Shown here one piece after another: positions 23,918 to 32,716 of a stretch of 64,000 bases of DNA. Source of the DNA: Mycobacterium triplex (lineage in GTDB: Bacteria > Actinomycetota > Actinomycetes > Mycobacteriales > Mycobacteriaceae); NCBI RefSeq assembly GCF_000689255.1, contig NZ_HG964446.1, positions 3,640,734-3,704,733 of the forward strand, in the 5' to 3' direction. The translations under genes and the position numbers were made by a program. The notes under the pieces were generated by a model that saw only the letters and a program-made list of their open reading frames with translations, was not told the origin of the DNA and searched no databases. Within the stretch, counting starts at the first letter, position 1; each line of letters starts with the position of its first letter.

Positions 23918-24991
23918 GTGAGCGGGGTGATTCAGTTCTCGACAGGCAATGTCGGCCGACACTCACTGAAAACGATCATTGAAAGGCCGGATCTCGAGTT
24001 GGTCGGCGTCCATGCTTCCAGCGCGGAAAAGGTCGGTCGCGACGCCGCCGAACTGTGCGGACTGAGCGAAGCAACGGGCATCGTCGCCACCGACGACATC
24101 GACGCGCTGGTGAAGCTGGGCGCTGACTGCGTTGTGTTCACGGCGCTGGGCGAAACCCGCCCGATAGAGGTCATCGAGCAGATGTCGAAATTCCTTTCCG
24201 CTGGTACCAATGTCGTTGGCAGCTCGTTGGTTTGGCTGGTGGCTCCCGCCCATGCCCAGGATTGGATACGCGATCCCCTAGAACAAGCATGCAAGGACGG
24301 CAACTCCTCGCTGTACATCAATGGCGTCGACCCCGGCTTTTCGGCAGACACTCTCACCCACACCGCTCTGAGCCTGGTCACCCGCGCACGCTCGGTGACG
24401 GTGCAAGAGATATTCGACTACGGAAACTATGACGATGCCGAGTTCACAGGTGAGGGAATGGGATTCAACAAGGGACCCGACGACGACCCCCCGCTCCTAT
24501 TCCAACCTGGGATCGTCGAGTTCATGTGGGGCGGACAGGTCCGTCGGCTGGCCGAATTGATGGGACTCGAGCTCGACGAAATGAGGCAGCGAACCGAAAG
24601 CTGGTACACGCCGGAAACGATCAAATGCACGATGATGACCATCGATCCGGGACGGCGGGCCGCTGTTCGATTTGCCGTCGAAGGCGTCGTCGACGGTGAG
24701 CCGGTGATCACCATCGAACATGTCACCCGGCTCACAAATGCCGCGGGACCGGATTGGGTCTATCCCCCGGACGGTCTCACCGGGGTACACCGCGTGGTCG
24801 TCGAAGGGGAACCCCGGATAGAAATCAACACCCACGTCTCGCATCCGCTCCTGGACTCGACTGATGCCGCGTGCATGTCGACCGCGGCGCGCGTACTGAA
24901 CGCAATTGACTGGGTCTGCGAAGCTCCCGCCGGCCTGATCGCCGTAGAGGACATCCCGCCGGCGGAGTTGTTGCTCCGCGTGGCGTGGTAG
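23918..24991 (+). CDS. DapB-like NAD(P)-binding dehydrogenase, copy 3
   Basis: 357 aa, closest relative of copy 1 at 18576: the same opening (VIQFSTGNVGRHSLKTI), DAAELCGL, VVFTALGETRPIEVIEQMSKF, NGVDPGFSADTL, EIFDYGNYDDAEFTGEGMGF, and the same C-terminal layout. GTG 23918 has GGAGG 8 nt upstream. Transcribed with the epimerase-like gene. Duplication with copy 1 suggests two substrates or two inducers in one pathway. Confidence 0.83.
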   Translation: MSGVIQFSTGNVGRHSLKTIIERPDLELVGVHASSAEKVGRDAAELCGLSEATGIVATDDIDALVKLGADCVVFTALGETRPIEVIEQMSKFLSAGTNVVGSSLVWLVAPAHAQDWIRDPLEQACKDGNSSLYINGVDPGFSADTLTHTALSLVTRARSVTVQEIFDYGNYDDAEFTGEGMGFNKGPDDDPPLLFQPGIVEFMWGGQVRRLAELMGLELDEMRQRTESWYTPETIKCTMMTIDPGRRAAVRFAVEGVVDGEPVITIEHVTRLTNAAGPDWVYPPDGLTGVHRVVVEGEPRIEINTHVSHPLLDSTDAACMSTAARVLNAIDWVCEAPAGLIAVEDIPPAELLLRVAW

Positions 24992-25021
24992 TGAACGCCC
25001 TTGGGGCAAGATCCTTCGTGC

Positions 25022-25615
25022 TCAGACACTCGAGTTGAACCAGGAGCGCAGGCAGCGGCGAAGTTCCCGGCTCGACCTCGCAGGGTTCGGCGGGTTGACG
25101 ATCATGGACTGAATGATTCGTAGTGCATGCTCGATCAGGTCGTCGAGGTCGCGAGCGCTGTAGCCCACAACCGCCCAGTCGAACGGTGCGCGATGGAAAA
25201 TTGCCCTGCCGACCTCCATCGCCTCGGGTGAGGTAAAGGTGCGGCTGAATTTCTCCGACTGTCCCGACGCCAGCAGCATGCTCAGGTGTGGACGCGCGGG
25301 GATCTGCTCAATCCCAAACACGACCGCCTCGACCACCCATGCCGACGGGTTCTTGAATCGCCGCAGGCGCACCGCGACGTCCTCGATATAGGTGACGACG
25401 GCGTACTGGCCAACGGCGATGAACAGGTGGTCGGCGCTCGGGTAATAGCGATAGATCGTAGGCCGCATGACGCCGAGGTCGGTTGCTACTTCGGCCAGAC
25501 TGAATTTTTCGGCTCCAAGCCGATCTATACATCGCACCGCAGCCTCGATGATGCGCTGTCGTGCTTCCTCCTCATCGGCGGGCGGCGTTCCGCCCCAGCC
25601 GTGGCGTCGTGCCAA
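25022..25615 (-). CDS. TetR-family regulator, TTG start
   Basis: 197 aa. HTH residues about 20-70 (RIIEAAVRCIDRLGAEKF, LAEVATDLGVMRPTIYRYYPSADHLF). It starts with TTG at 25615 (MARRHGWGG), with GGAGGAGG 8 nt upstream. The N-terminus HGWGG.....DEEEA is shared with the TetR gene at 35848, so these two are paralogs. Divergent from the CrtC-like gene. The upstream DNA carries CGTATCAATAC twice. Confidence 0.88.
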   Translation of the reverse strand: MARRHGWGGTPPADEEEARQRIIEAAVRCIDRLGAEKFSLAEVATDLGVMRPTIYRYYPSADHLFIAVGQYAVVTYIEDVAVRLRRFKNPSAWVVEAVVFGIEQIPARPHLSMLLASGQSEKFSRTFTSPEAMEVGRAIFHRAPFDWAVVGYSARDLDDLIEHALRIIQSMIVNPPNPARSSRELRRCLRSWFNSSV

Positions 25616-25650
25616 TATATCGGCCTCCTCCGCTGTATCCCACCCAGGAT

Positions 25651-25686
25651 CGTATCAATACAGATAACTCGAATACGTATCAATAC
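25651..25686. promoter_or_regulatory. Direct repeat CGTATCAATAC (two copies)
   Basis: The 11-mer lies at 25651-25661 and 25676-25686, 25 bp apart, between the TetR gene and the CrtC-like gene. An opposite GTATTG is at 25702-25707. The hexamer CAATAC/GTATTG also forms the arms of the inverted repeat at 30692. Likely operator or promoter element. Confidence 0.55.
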
Positions 25687-25753
25687 GAGTACAGTCACAA
25701 TGTATTGTTATGCCGTAATCACGAAGCCAGTCACCAAGAGTTGGGAGCCTCGC

Positions 25754-26809
25754 GTGACGTATACGACGAGAAGCATCGGCGAGAATCAGTTGGCATGGCA
25801 TCTCGACATGGGGGGCAAGACCACAGAAGTCCTGCTGTGCGACGGCAAGCTGGACAACGGCTGGCTGTACAACTTCGCATTTTCCGCCCGCTGGGAAGGC
25901 ATGGCGCTGCTCGGCGAAGAGAAGGCGGAATGGCCCGGCGTGACGCTTACCCTCGTAAGTCCCGAAGGTGACCACCGTCAGATCGTCGAACTGTTCCCGC
26001 CCGAAGAAATGAAGACCGAACACTTTGGCATCACCATCGGCAACAACACCTTCGTAGGCCGGGTAACCCCCGAGGGCTTGCCCGCCGGCTATGACGTGAA
26101 GATCGAATTCGAGGACTTCGGCCTCGAACTCAGTGCCGACGTCGTCAACACCGGCACCCTGTTCTCCGACGACGAGCACGGCCTCGGCTATTACGACGCC
26201 GCCAAGGATATCGGGTGGACCTGGTGGCCGCTCGCACCCCGGTCAACGGTGACGGCGACGACGAAGCTTGCGGGTCGAACCGAAACGTCCAGCGGAATAG
26301 GGTATCTCGAGAAAGACATCGCCAACCTCGATGCCCTCGAGATGTCGGATTGGACGTCGACCTGGTACTGGGGTCACGCGTGGACCGACGAATACACCCT
26401 CAACTGGAGCGTTCAGTACGGCCACGAGAATTTCAACTACCGCCCCTTCGCATCTCTGGTGGTCTGGAAAGGGAGCGACCCCGTCTTCGTCACCAGGACG
26501 CCGATGATGTCCCCGATCAAATTCGAGTGGGACGACGTCCTCAACGTCGCCTACCCCTCGCACTTCACCATCCTCGGCACACACGGCGACTTCGAGGTGT
26601 TTTTGCGGATCACCGACTCCACCCTCTTCGAACGTTTCCCGCTGATCTCCCGCCCTGAGCAGCAAGGAGAGAACATGGGTGCCATCCTCCGCAGCTTCGG
26701 AGATGTCGACATCGAGATCACCCGACTCGGGAAGGTCGAAAAGCTCAAGGGCAGGAGCACATTCGAAAACGGCCAGATGGTCCGGTGGATCCCAATCCCA
26801 AAGAGCTAG
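25754..26809 (+). CDS. CrtC/lipocalin-like (AttH-type) protein
   Basis: 351 aa, beta-rich, Trp-rich protein resembling the hydroxyneurosporene synthase/AttH lipocalin-like family: NQLAWHLDMGGKTTEVLLC, WLYNFAFSARWEG, WTWWPLAPRS, TWYWGHAWTDEYTLNWSVQYG. GTG 25754 has GGGAG about 6 nt upstream; an ATG at 25700 would add 18 residues. Family members hydrate isoprenoid double bonds (carotenoid 1,2-hydratase) or act as lipid binders; here the substrate is unknown. It is divergent from TetR and convergent with the Rieske gene. Confidence 0.68.
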   Translation: MTYTTRSIGENQLAWHLDMGGKTTEVLLCDGKLDNGWLYNFAFSARWEGMALLGEEKAEWPGVTLTLVSPEGDHRQIVELFPPEEMKTEHFGITIGNNTFVGRVTPEGLPAGYDVKIEFEDFGLELSADVVNTGTLFSDDEHGLGYYDAAKDIGWTWWPLAPRSTVTATTKLAGRTETSSGIGYLEKDIANLDALEMSDWTSTWYWGHAWTDEYTLNWSVQYGHENFNYRPFASLVVWKGSDPVFVTRTPMMSPIKFEWDDVLNVAYPSHFTILGTHGDFEVFLRITDSTLFERFPLISRPEQQGENMGAILRSFGDVDIEITRLGKVEKLKGRSTFENGQMVRWIPIPKS

Positions 26810-26841
26810 GGTGGCTAACTGCCGTCAACGTGCCCTCCGAA

Positions 26842-27966
26842 CTAAGCCGACTCCACCGCCTGCTGCCACACCGTGGCCAGGTGGTGGAGCATCGGTTCGT
26901 TGCGACCGAACAACACCTCGGGGACGCCGGCCTCCAGCCCTCGCTGGCACGCTTCAGCCATCGGAAAGTCCTGATTGCACAACACGTTGCACACCGCGTC
27001 CATCGACATGCGGTACCACTCGCGCTCCTGATCGGTGATGACGGGCGTCGGTGAGCCGTAGGTGAGGTAGACGATGCTCTCTCCCGGGTTGCGACCGGGG
27101 TAAACCCGCAACATCTGGTAGGACGCTGGAGCCTCGACGAGGACACAACTGGGGAACAGGCCGTACACGACCGTCCCGAAAAAGTGTTCAGGCCAGTCGG
27201 TCTCGGGCTGGTCGCGGAAGCCGACGATCTCGCGGAACGGGAATGCCCAGCGATTGTGCCGGCCGTAGACATCGCACACGGAGTTGTTGGTCGCGATCGG
27301 ATCGAGCGTGTCGGCGTGCACGTACGGAAAGTGGTAGCCCTCGAAGTTGACGTCGACGGCGAGCTTCCAGTTCGTCGCTATCTCGAATCGCCGTGTCTCA
27401 GCGTGGTGCCTGGTGGCAAAGTCATACTCCGACAACGGTTCCTCGACCTCGCCAAGCACACCGTCGACCTCGACGCCTGGCGCGAGGCCGACGACGATGA
27501 GCCCGCCACGTTCACTGACGGGCAACGGAGTCAGTCCTCTGCCCTCGATCTCGCCCGTAAACATCTTTCGGGCAGGCGCGCCCGTGAGGCGGCCATCCAG
27601 CGCGTAGGCCCAGCCATGATAGGGGCAGGTGAACATCCTGGTGGTGCCACAGTCAGTGGCGACCTGTGCGCCGCGATGGGCACATCCGTTGACGAAGGCG
27701 CGCAGCCTGTCGTCCCTGCCACGGACCAGGAGTACGGGCACGCCCATCACGTCCTTGGTCGTGTAGCTGCCGGGTGTTGCCACCTCGCCGGCCCATCCGA
27801 CGACGTGCGGAACCCCGTGCAGCATGCGCAGATCGGCATCGAAGCGGTCGCGACCGACGAATGCCTCTCGCGGCTCGTTCCAGACCTCACCGACAGTGTC
27901 GAGACTGTCGTTCTCGAAGTGCTTGAGTACCCGTCGCGTGAGTTCCACCGCTTCGGCGCGTGGCAT
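26842..27966 (-). CDS. Rieske 2Fe-2S aromatic-ring-hydroxylating oxygenase, alpha-subunit type
   Basis: 374 aa. The Rieske [2Fe-2S] cluster binds at CAHRG and CPYHGW (C-x-H then C-x2-H). The mononuclear iron site reads NFEGYHFPYVH, with Asp in CNQDFPM. N-terminal Rieske, C-terminal catalytic domain (START-like). No beta subunit or reductase follows. The product may hydroxylate or demethylate a ring or quaternary substrate; not specified by sequence. ATG 27966 lies immediately after the esterase stop, so it is the last gene of the amidohydrolase-esterase-oxygenase operon. Confidence 0.92.
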   Translation of the reverse strand: MPRAEAVELTRRVLKHFENDSLDTVGEVWNEPREAFVGRDRFDADLRMLHGVPHVVGWAGEVATPGSYTTKDVMGVPVLLVRGRDDRLRAFVNGCAHRGAQVATDCGTTRMFTCPYHGWAYALDGRLTGAPARKMFTGEIEGRGLTPLPVSERGGLIVVGLAPGVEVDGVLGEVEEPLSEYDFATRHHAETRRFEIATNWKLAVDVNFEGYHFPYVHADTLDPIATNNSVCDVYGRHNRWAFPFREIVGFRDQPETDWPEHFFGTVVYGLFPSCVLVEAPASYQMLRVYPGRNPGESIVYLTYGSPTPVITDQEREWYRMSMDAVCNVLCNQDFPMAEACQRGLEAGVPEVLFGRNEPMLHHLATVWQQAVESA

Positions 27967-27968
27967 CG

Positions 27969-28889
27969 CTAGACTGCCTTCGACAAATGGTTGTCGACCA
28001 GTGCCGTCCGCAGTGCGCGGCACTGACTCGCGAAGAACCTCTGCCCCACCGACGTATTCGCCGCGAGGAAATCGAATGCGTGAAATGCGCCCGGGACGAT
28101 CTCCTCCTGCACGGCGACCCCGGCCCGTCGCAGACGATCAGCGTAGGCGAGGCACTCGTCGTGGAAGAGGTCGAGCGTGCCGACGCCGATCCACGCGGGA
28201 GCAAGACCCGACAGGTCGATCCGTCGAGCCGGCACGGCCATAGTCGGTTCAGCGCCGGCCAGATACCACTGCCATGCGAGCTGATTGTCGCTCGCCGACC
28301 ACATCACCCGCCGCTGACCGTCCCCGGTGGCACCCGTGCGGTCGTCGAGCATGGGGTACACCATCATCTGCAGTGCCAGTGCGACGTCACCGCGGTCGCG
28401 TGCGAGTTGCGCTACGCCCGCGGCGAATCCGCCGCCCGCGCTGGCGCCCCCGACGGCGACGCGCGCCGGGTCCACCCAGGGCTGGCGCGCAAGCCACGAC
28501 AACGCCGCATAGCAGTCCTCGAGCGGGGCCGGGTACGGGTGCTCGGGGGCCAGCCGGTGCTCTACCGACACCACGGTGACGTCGGTGAAGTTGACGAGTT
28601 TTCGGCAGAAGCGATCCTCCTGGGCGGCGCTGCCCATCAACGTGCCGCCGCCGTGGATCCACAGCAGCGCGGGACCCGTCTCGATCAGCCTGCTGGGCCG
28701 GTGCACCCGAACGGTGACGTGAGAATCGATGCGTGCGACCTCCACACCACGCACGCGCCCGACACGGCCGGCCAGCGTCATCACCGCGCGCGGAAACCTC
28801 AACCCACGTTGCAGCGCATAGCCTTTGGGCAGGATCCGGGCCAGCGACCGAAGCTCAGGATCGACCCGCTGGTAGTCGAGATCAGCCAC
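27969..28889 (-). CDS. Alpha/beta hydrolase, hormone-sensitive-lipase family esterase
   Basis: 306 aa. HSL signature LLWIHGGGTLMGS (oxyanion HGGG), nucleophile GGASAGGGFA, acid D in VGTLDLFHDE, and His in GAFHAFDF. Esterase or lipase acting on a small acyl ester; the substrate is not visible. GTG 28889 overlaps the amidohydrolase stop (8 nt overlap), so it is coupled. It belongs to the same class as mycobacterial LipN/LipU-like proteins, but no specific one is claimed. Confidence 0.9.
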   Translation of the reverse strand: MADLDYQRVDPELRSLARILPKGYALQRGLRFPRAVMTLAGRVGRVRGVEVARIDSHVTVRVHRPSRLIETGPALLWIHGGGTLMGSAAQEDRFCRKLVNFTDVTVVSVEHRLAPEHPYPAPLEDCYAALSWLARQPWVDPARVAVGGASAGGGFAAGVAQLARDRGDVALALQMMVYPMLDDRTGATGDGQRRVMWSASDNQLAWQWYLAGAEPTMAVPARRIDLSGLAPAWIGVGTLDLFHDECLAYADRLRRAGVAVQEEIVPGAFHAFDFLAANTSVGQRFFASQCRALRTALVDNHLSKAV

Positions 28890-30657
28890 CGACGGCCACC
28901 GCGGTGGAGGAACGCGGTGCGGGCACCCGGTTGCCGGCGCGCAGGAAGCTGCCGGTGCGCTCCCGTCCGACCACCCCTGTGGGGACACCCTTGCGGAACA
29001 CCGTCCGTCCACCGACAAGAACCGCGGCGACGGTATCGTCGTTGCGGTTGACCATGCGGGACAGCCCCCCGTACTGCTCGACCCGTTCCTCGGCGTAGGT
29101 ATCGAGTGATGTATCCAAGTGCGCGGGGTCGATCACCGCGACATCGGCCCGGTCCCCCATCCGGAGATGACCGGCGTCCAGCGAGTACCAGTCGGCGAGT
29201 TCCCCGGTTAGACGGTGCACGGCGTGTTCGACCGTCATAAACGGCGCGCCCGCCTCGGCGCTCTGATGAACATGGCGCAGTAGACACAGCCCACTGTTGT
29301 AAAACGCCATGTTGCGTAGGTGTGCTCCCGCATCGGAGAAACCGACCTGAACACCGGGATCGACCGCCAACTTTTTGAGCACCTTGGGTCGATGGTTCGA
29401 AATGACCGTGCGCCAACGCAACTCACGCCCATACTCGAGAACGAGGTCGAGGAACGCGTCCACCGGATGCACGCGGCGTTCCAGACCCAGTTGACCGAAG
29501 GTCTTGCCGACGAGCGAGGAGTCGGGGCAGGAGACGATATCGGCGTCGAAGAAGTCGCGGTGCCAGGCCCCGATGCTGAACTTGTCGTCGTATTCCTTGC
29601 GGAACCGGCCACGGTAGGCCTCGTCGCGCATCAGCTGGTTGCGCTCGATTTCGTCGCGCAGGTGCAGGGCCGCTGAGCCGGCGCCCAGTTCCTCGAAAAT
29701 CACCAGGTCGATCCCGTCGCCGTATACCTCGAACGGGACCGGCAGGTGCTGCCAACGGAAATTGCCGCCGAGTGCGTTGATCAGTCGCGCCGAGCCGGTC
29801 AGGATCTTGTAGCCAATGGGATTGGACTTGGCGTCCGCGGCGGCCAGGAAGCTGATCTTCAGCGGGCGGCGCAATCCGCCGATCGACCGCGCGAGTTGCG
29901 CGGCGACGCGGGGCGGATGCTGAATGTCCGGCCCGCTTTGCAGCACCCGCGCCCGCTTGCGTACCAAGCGGGTGAGACGCCGCATCTCGCGTCGTCGGAC
30001 GTAGGTCGACGGCAGCGTCCGCGACCGGCACACGTCGCCATCGAGCCGGTCGAAGAGCAGTTGCTGCGAGGATAATCCGACGAACCCGGCGTCGAGGGCT
30101 TCGGTGAGCCACCGCTCCATTTGGGCCTGCTCGGCCTTCGTCGGTTGATCGTCTTTGGTGGTCGCGCGCTCCAATCCCATTATGGCGGTGCGCATGTCGG
30201 AGTGGCCGATGAATGCGGCGACGTTGGGCCCCAGCGGTCGCGCTTCGATCGCCTGCACGTACTCCTCGGCGTTGGACCAGTTCTTGTGCTCGTCGATCGC
30301 GGCGATGACGTAGTCGCGGGGAATCGCCTCTACCCTGCCGAACAGGTCGCCCGCGTCGACGCCGTTCACGTGCACGGTCGATATCGAGCAGGAACCGACC
30401 ATCACGGTGGTGACACCGTGACGCAGCGACTCCGACAGTCCCGCGCCGTTGAGCACCTCTACGTCGTAGTGAGTGTGGATGTCGATCAGACCGGGGATTA
30501 CCCACTGCCCCGAGGCATCGATTTCCTCGCGGCCCTGCATGGCTTCTTCGCCAATTGCAGCGACGTGACCATCGCGGATGCCGACGTTGCGAATTGCGGA
30601 CGGGCCGCCCGTGCCGTCGAAGTGCCGGCCGTTCTTGATCACCACGTCGAAGTTCAT
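28882..30657 (-). CDS. Amidohydrolase, N-acyl-D-amino-acid deacylase (D-aminoacylase)-like
   Basis: 591 aa. TIM-barrel amidohydrolase: FDVVIKNGRHFDGTGG, then metal motif GLIDIHTHYDVE, TTVMVGSCSIS, and C-terminal MGDRADVAVIDPAHL with VGGRTVFRKG. Members hydrolyse N-acyl-D-amino acids or related cyclic amides (urethanases, hydantoin-like). ATG 30657 has AGGAG 9 nt upstream. It is the first gene of a three-gene operon with esterase and Rieske oxygenase, fitting stepwise cleavage of a xenobiotic amide or ester. Divergent from the epoxide-hydrolase-like gene, with an inverted repeat between them. Confidence 0.87.
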   Translation of the reverse strand: MNFDVVIKNGRHFDGTGGPSAIRNVGIRDGHVAAIGEEAMQGREEIDASGQWVIPGLIDIHTHYDVEVLNGAGLSESLRHGVTTVMVGSCSISTVHVNGVDAGDLFGRVEAIPRDYVIAAIDEHKNWSNAEEYVQAIEARPLGPNVAAFIGHSDMRTAIMGLERATTKDDQPTKAEQAQMERWLTEALDAGFVGLSSQQLLFDRLDGDVCRSRTLPSTYVRRREMRRLTRLVRKRARVLQSGPDIQHPPRVAAQLARSIGGLRRPLKISFLAAADAKSNPIGYKILTGSARLINALGGNFRWQHLPVPFEVYGDGIDLVIFEELGAGSAALHLRDEIERNQLMRDEAYRGRFRKEYDDKFSIGAWHRDFFDADIVSCPDSSLVGKTFGQLGLERRVHPVDAFLDLVLEYGRELRWRTVISNHRPKVLKKLAVDPGVQVGFSDAGAHLRNMAFYNSGLCLLRHVHQSAEAGAPFMTVEHAVHRLTGELADWYSLDAGHLRMGDRADVAVIDPAHLDTSLDTYAEERVEQYGGLSRMVNRNDDTVAAVLVGGRTVFRKGVPTGVVGRERTGSFLRAGNRVPAPRSSTAVAVGG

Positions 30658-30691
30658 CGGAGACAACTCCTGTCGTCGGGGCATCCTTACC

Positions 30692-30714
30692 ACAATACAC
30701 ATATTCAGTATTGT
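30692..30714. promoter_or_regulatory. Inverted repeat ACAATAC-n9-GTATTGT
   Basis: 7-bp perfect arms with 9-bp spacer between the divergent amidohydrolase (start 30657) and hydrolase (start 30726) genes. The right arm lies 12 bp from the hydrolase ATG. CAATAC arms recur near the TetR gene at 25615, suggesting one shared regulator. Confidence 0.6.
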
Positions 30715-30725
30715 ATGGTCAAGGG

Positions 30726-31625
30726 ATGATCGAGCCAGAGCTGCTGGAGTTCAAACTCCCGCATGTGCAGATGTCCGCCTTGGCATGGGGTCCCAGGGAC
30801 GGCAGGCTCGCGCTGTGCGTGCACGGCTTTCCGGATAGCGCGCACAGCTGGCGATTCGTCGCACCTGCGCTGGCCGCCAAAGGCTTCCGTGTCGTTGCGC
30901 CGTTCACTCGGGGCTATGCTCCGACCGGACCTGCACCGGACGATGACTATCATTTGGGCGCTCTGATGACCGACCTCATCGACCTGCATAAGTGTGTCGA
31001 CGGCGGATCGGACGCCGTGTTGATCGGCCACGACTGGGGGTGCTTTACGGCCAACGGGCTTGCCGCGTTCGCGGGTTCACCGTTTTGCGCATACGTGTCC
31101 ATGGCAGCGCCGCCCCTGCGCGCGTTCGACAATTCGAGGCGCACCATCACGGAAAACCTGCGCATGAGCGCGATCCAACTGCGCAGAAGTTGGTATGTGC
31201 TCTTCTTTCAATTACCACTTATTCCAGAGCGGTTGCTGCACCGCGTCATTCCGCGCCTGTGGAAGGACTGGTCGCCTCCGGACACTGACGTCCGCGCGGA
31301 CGTTGCGCGCACGTTGGCCGCGCTGCCGACGCTCGCTCATCGCAAGGCCGCCGTCGGGTACTACCGCGCGATGGTCCGCTTTACCCATCCCGCAGCATCG
31401 TATGCGGGTCTACACCGCTTCCGATTCAAGCTTCCGCGTACTCCCCTCCTGGTGTTACACGGCGAACTGGACGGCGCGGTACAAGTCAGCTACCTGGACG
31501 GCGTGATCGACGCGCTTCCGCCAGGCAGCCGAGTGCAAACCATTCCCGGTGCCGGACACTTCCTCCAGCTCGACCAGCCAGAAGCGGTGTGTAACGCCAT
31601 CTTCGACTACTTAAAGTTGTCCTGA
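30726..31625 (+). CDS. Alpha/beta hydrolase, epoxide-hydrolase-like
   Basis: 299 aa. Oxyanion HGFPDSAHSW, nucleophile elbow GHDWGCF (Asp nucleophile, as in epoxide hydrolases and haloalkane dehalogenases), acid in HGELDGAV, His in GAGHFLQLD. An Asp nucleophile with HGFP favours epoxide hydrolase over simple esterase. ATG 30726 follows AAGGG with almost no spacing; a TTG at 30711 would add five residues. It ends tail to tail with the broken alcohol dehydrogenase. Confidence 0.88.
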   Translation: MIEPELLEFKLPHVQMSALAWGPRDGRLALCVHGFPDSAHSWRFVAPALAAKGFRVVAPFTRGYAPTGPAPDDDYHLGALMTDLIDLHKCVDGGSDAVLIGHDWGCFTANGLAAFAGSPFCAYVSMAAPPLRAFDNSRRTITENLRMSAIQLRRSWYVLFFQLPLIPERLLHRVIPRLWKDWSPPDTDVRADVARTLAALPTLAHRKAAVGYYRAMVRFTHPAASYAGLHRFRFKLPRTPLLVLHGELDGAVQVSYLDGVIDALPPGSRVQTIPGAGHFLQLDQPEAVCNAIFDYLKLS

Positions 31626-31627
31626 CG

Positions 31628-32652
31628 TCACATCGTCAGGGCGACCTTCACGCAGTCGTCCGTTCTGGCGGCCACTGCGGCATAGGCGGCGGGCGCCTCA
31701 TCGAGCGTCATGGTGTCGGTAAAGATTCCGCTGACGTCGAGACGGCCCGATCGAAGAAGTGGCACCAGTTCGGGCCATGTCCGTTGCACGGGCGCGGTTG
31801 TCATCCGCATCGTTATGCTGCGAACCAGACTCAAGGTGGCGGGAAATGGGAAGGGATTGAGGTCGTGCACGCCGACCACCGAGACGGTTCCACCGGCCCG
31901 GACGAGGTTCAGCGCGTCGGACATCGAGCCGTCGCTTCCCACGGCGTCGATGACGGATACCGCGCCTCGTCCACCGGTTGCATCCAGCACCGTCTGTAGC
32001 GCAGGCGGTGCCAGGGGTGTCGCTCCGAAACCACCGGCCCGAATGCGTCGCCCCTCAACGGGATCGACGGCGAAGACCTTGCCCGCGCCTAGAGTTAGCG
32101 CGCTCTGCACCGCGCAGAGCCCAACTGCGCCAAGACCGAGGACCACGACAGTGGCCCCGGGGGTGAAGTCGGCGCGTTGCGCTGCTGCCCATCCGGTCGC
32201 GAGGTTGTCCGTCAGCAGCAACGCTTGTTCGGTCGAGATGCCCTCCGGCAAACGCATCAGCTGAAAGTCCGCGGCAGGCACCGCGAGTAGCTCCGACTGC
32301 GCGCCACCGAGCACGCCGGCCCCGAAAATTCGCGGTCCCTAGACACACGTCACCGGGTCACGCGTCTGGCAGCCGGCACACGTTCCGCAGCCCGCCACCG
32401 ACGAGACAAGTACGTCGTCGCCCACCGTGAGCGTCCGCACCTCGGGACCGACCTCCACGATCGTGCCGATCGCCTCGTGTCCGAGTGGCAGAGGCGTGAA
32501 TAGTGGATAGTCGCCGTCGTAGAAGTGCAGATCGGATCCGCAGATCGCGGCCGTGCGCACCTGGATTACTGCGCCGTCAGGTCCGGGCAAACCCGGGTCG
32601 GGCAGCATCTCCACCCGCACCTCACCCGGTGTGTCGATGACGACGCTCTCAT
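31628..32652 (-). pseudogene. Zinc-dependent alcohol dehydrogenase with nonsense codon and start-proximal frameshift
   Basis: Medium-chain ADH, about 340 aa if intact. The N-terminal half has the catalytic zinc site (ICGSDLHF, GHEAIGTIVEVG) and a structural zinc loop (VAGCGTCAGCQTRDPVTCV). A TAG at 32339-32341 then interrupts, and after it the same frame continues GPRIFGAGVLGGAQSE, the Rossmann segment VLGLGAVGLCAVQ and the rest to 31628. In addition, the natural-looking start ATG AGA GC at 32652 is out of frame with VVIDTPGEVRVE by one missing base. A TTG at 32692 is in frame but unlikely. Two separate lesions argue for real decay. Confidence 0.88.
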
Positions 32653-32716
32653 CTGGCGCAGATCCTTTCTCGCGGTTGTTTGGGAACGTCAAAAGCCAGG
32701 AGGGACATCGTTGATA

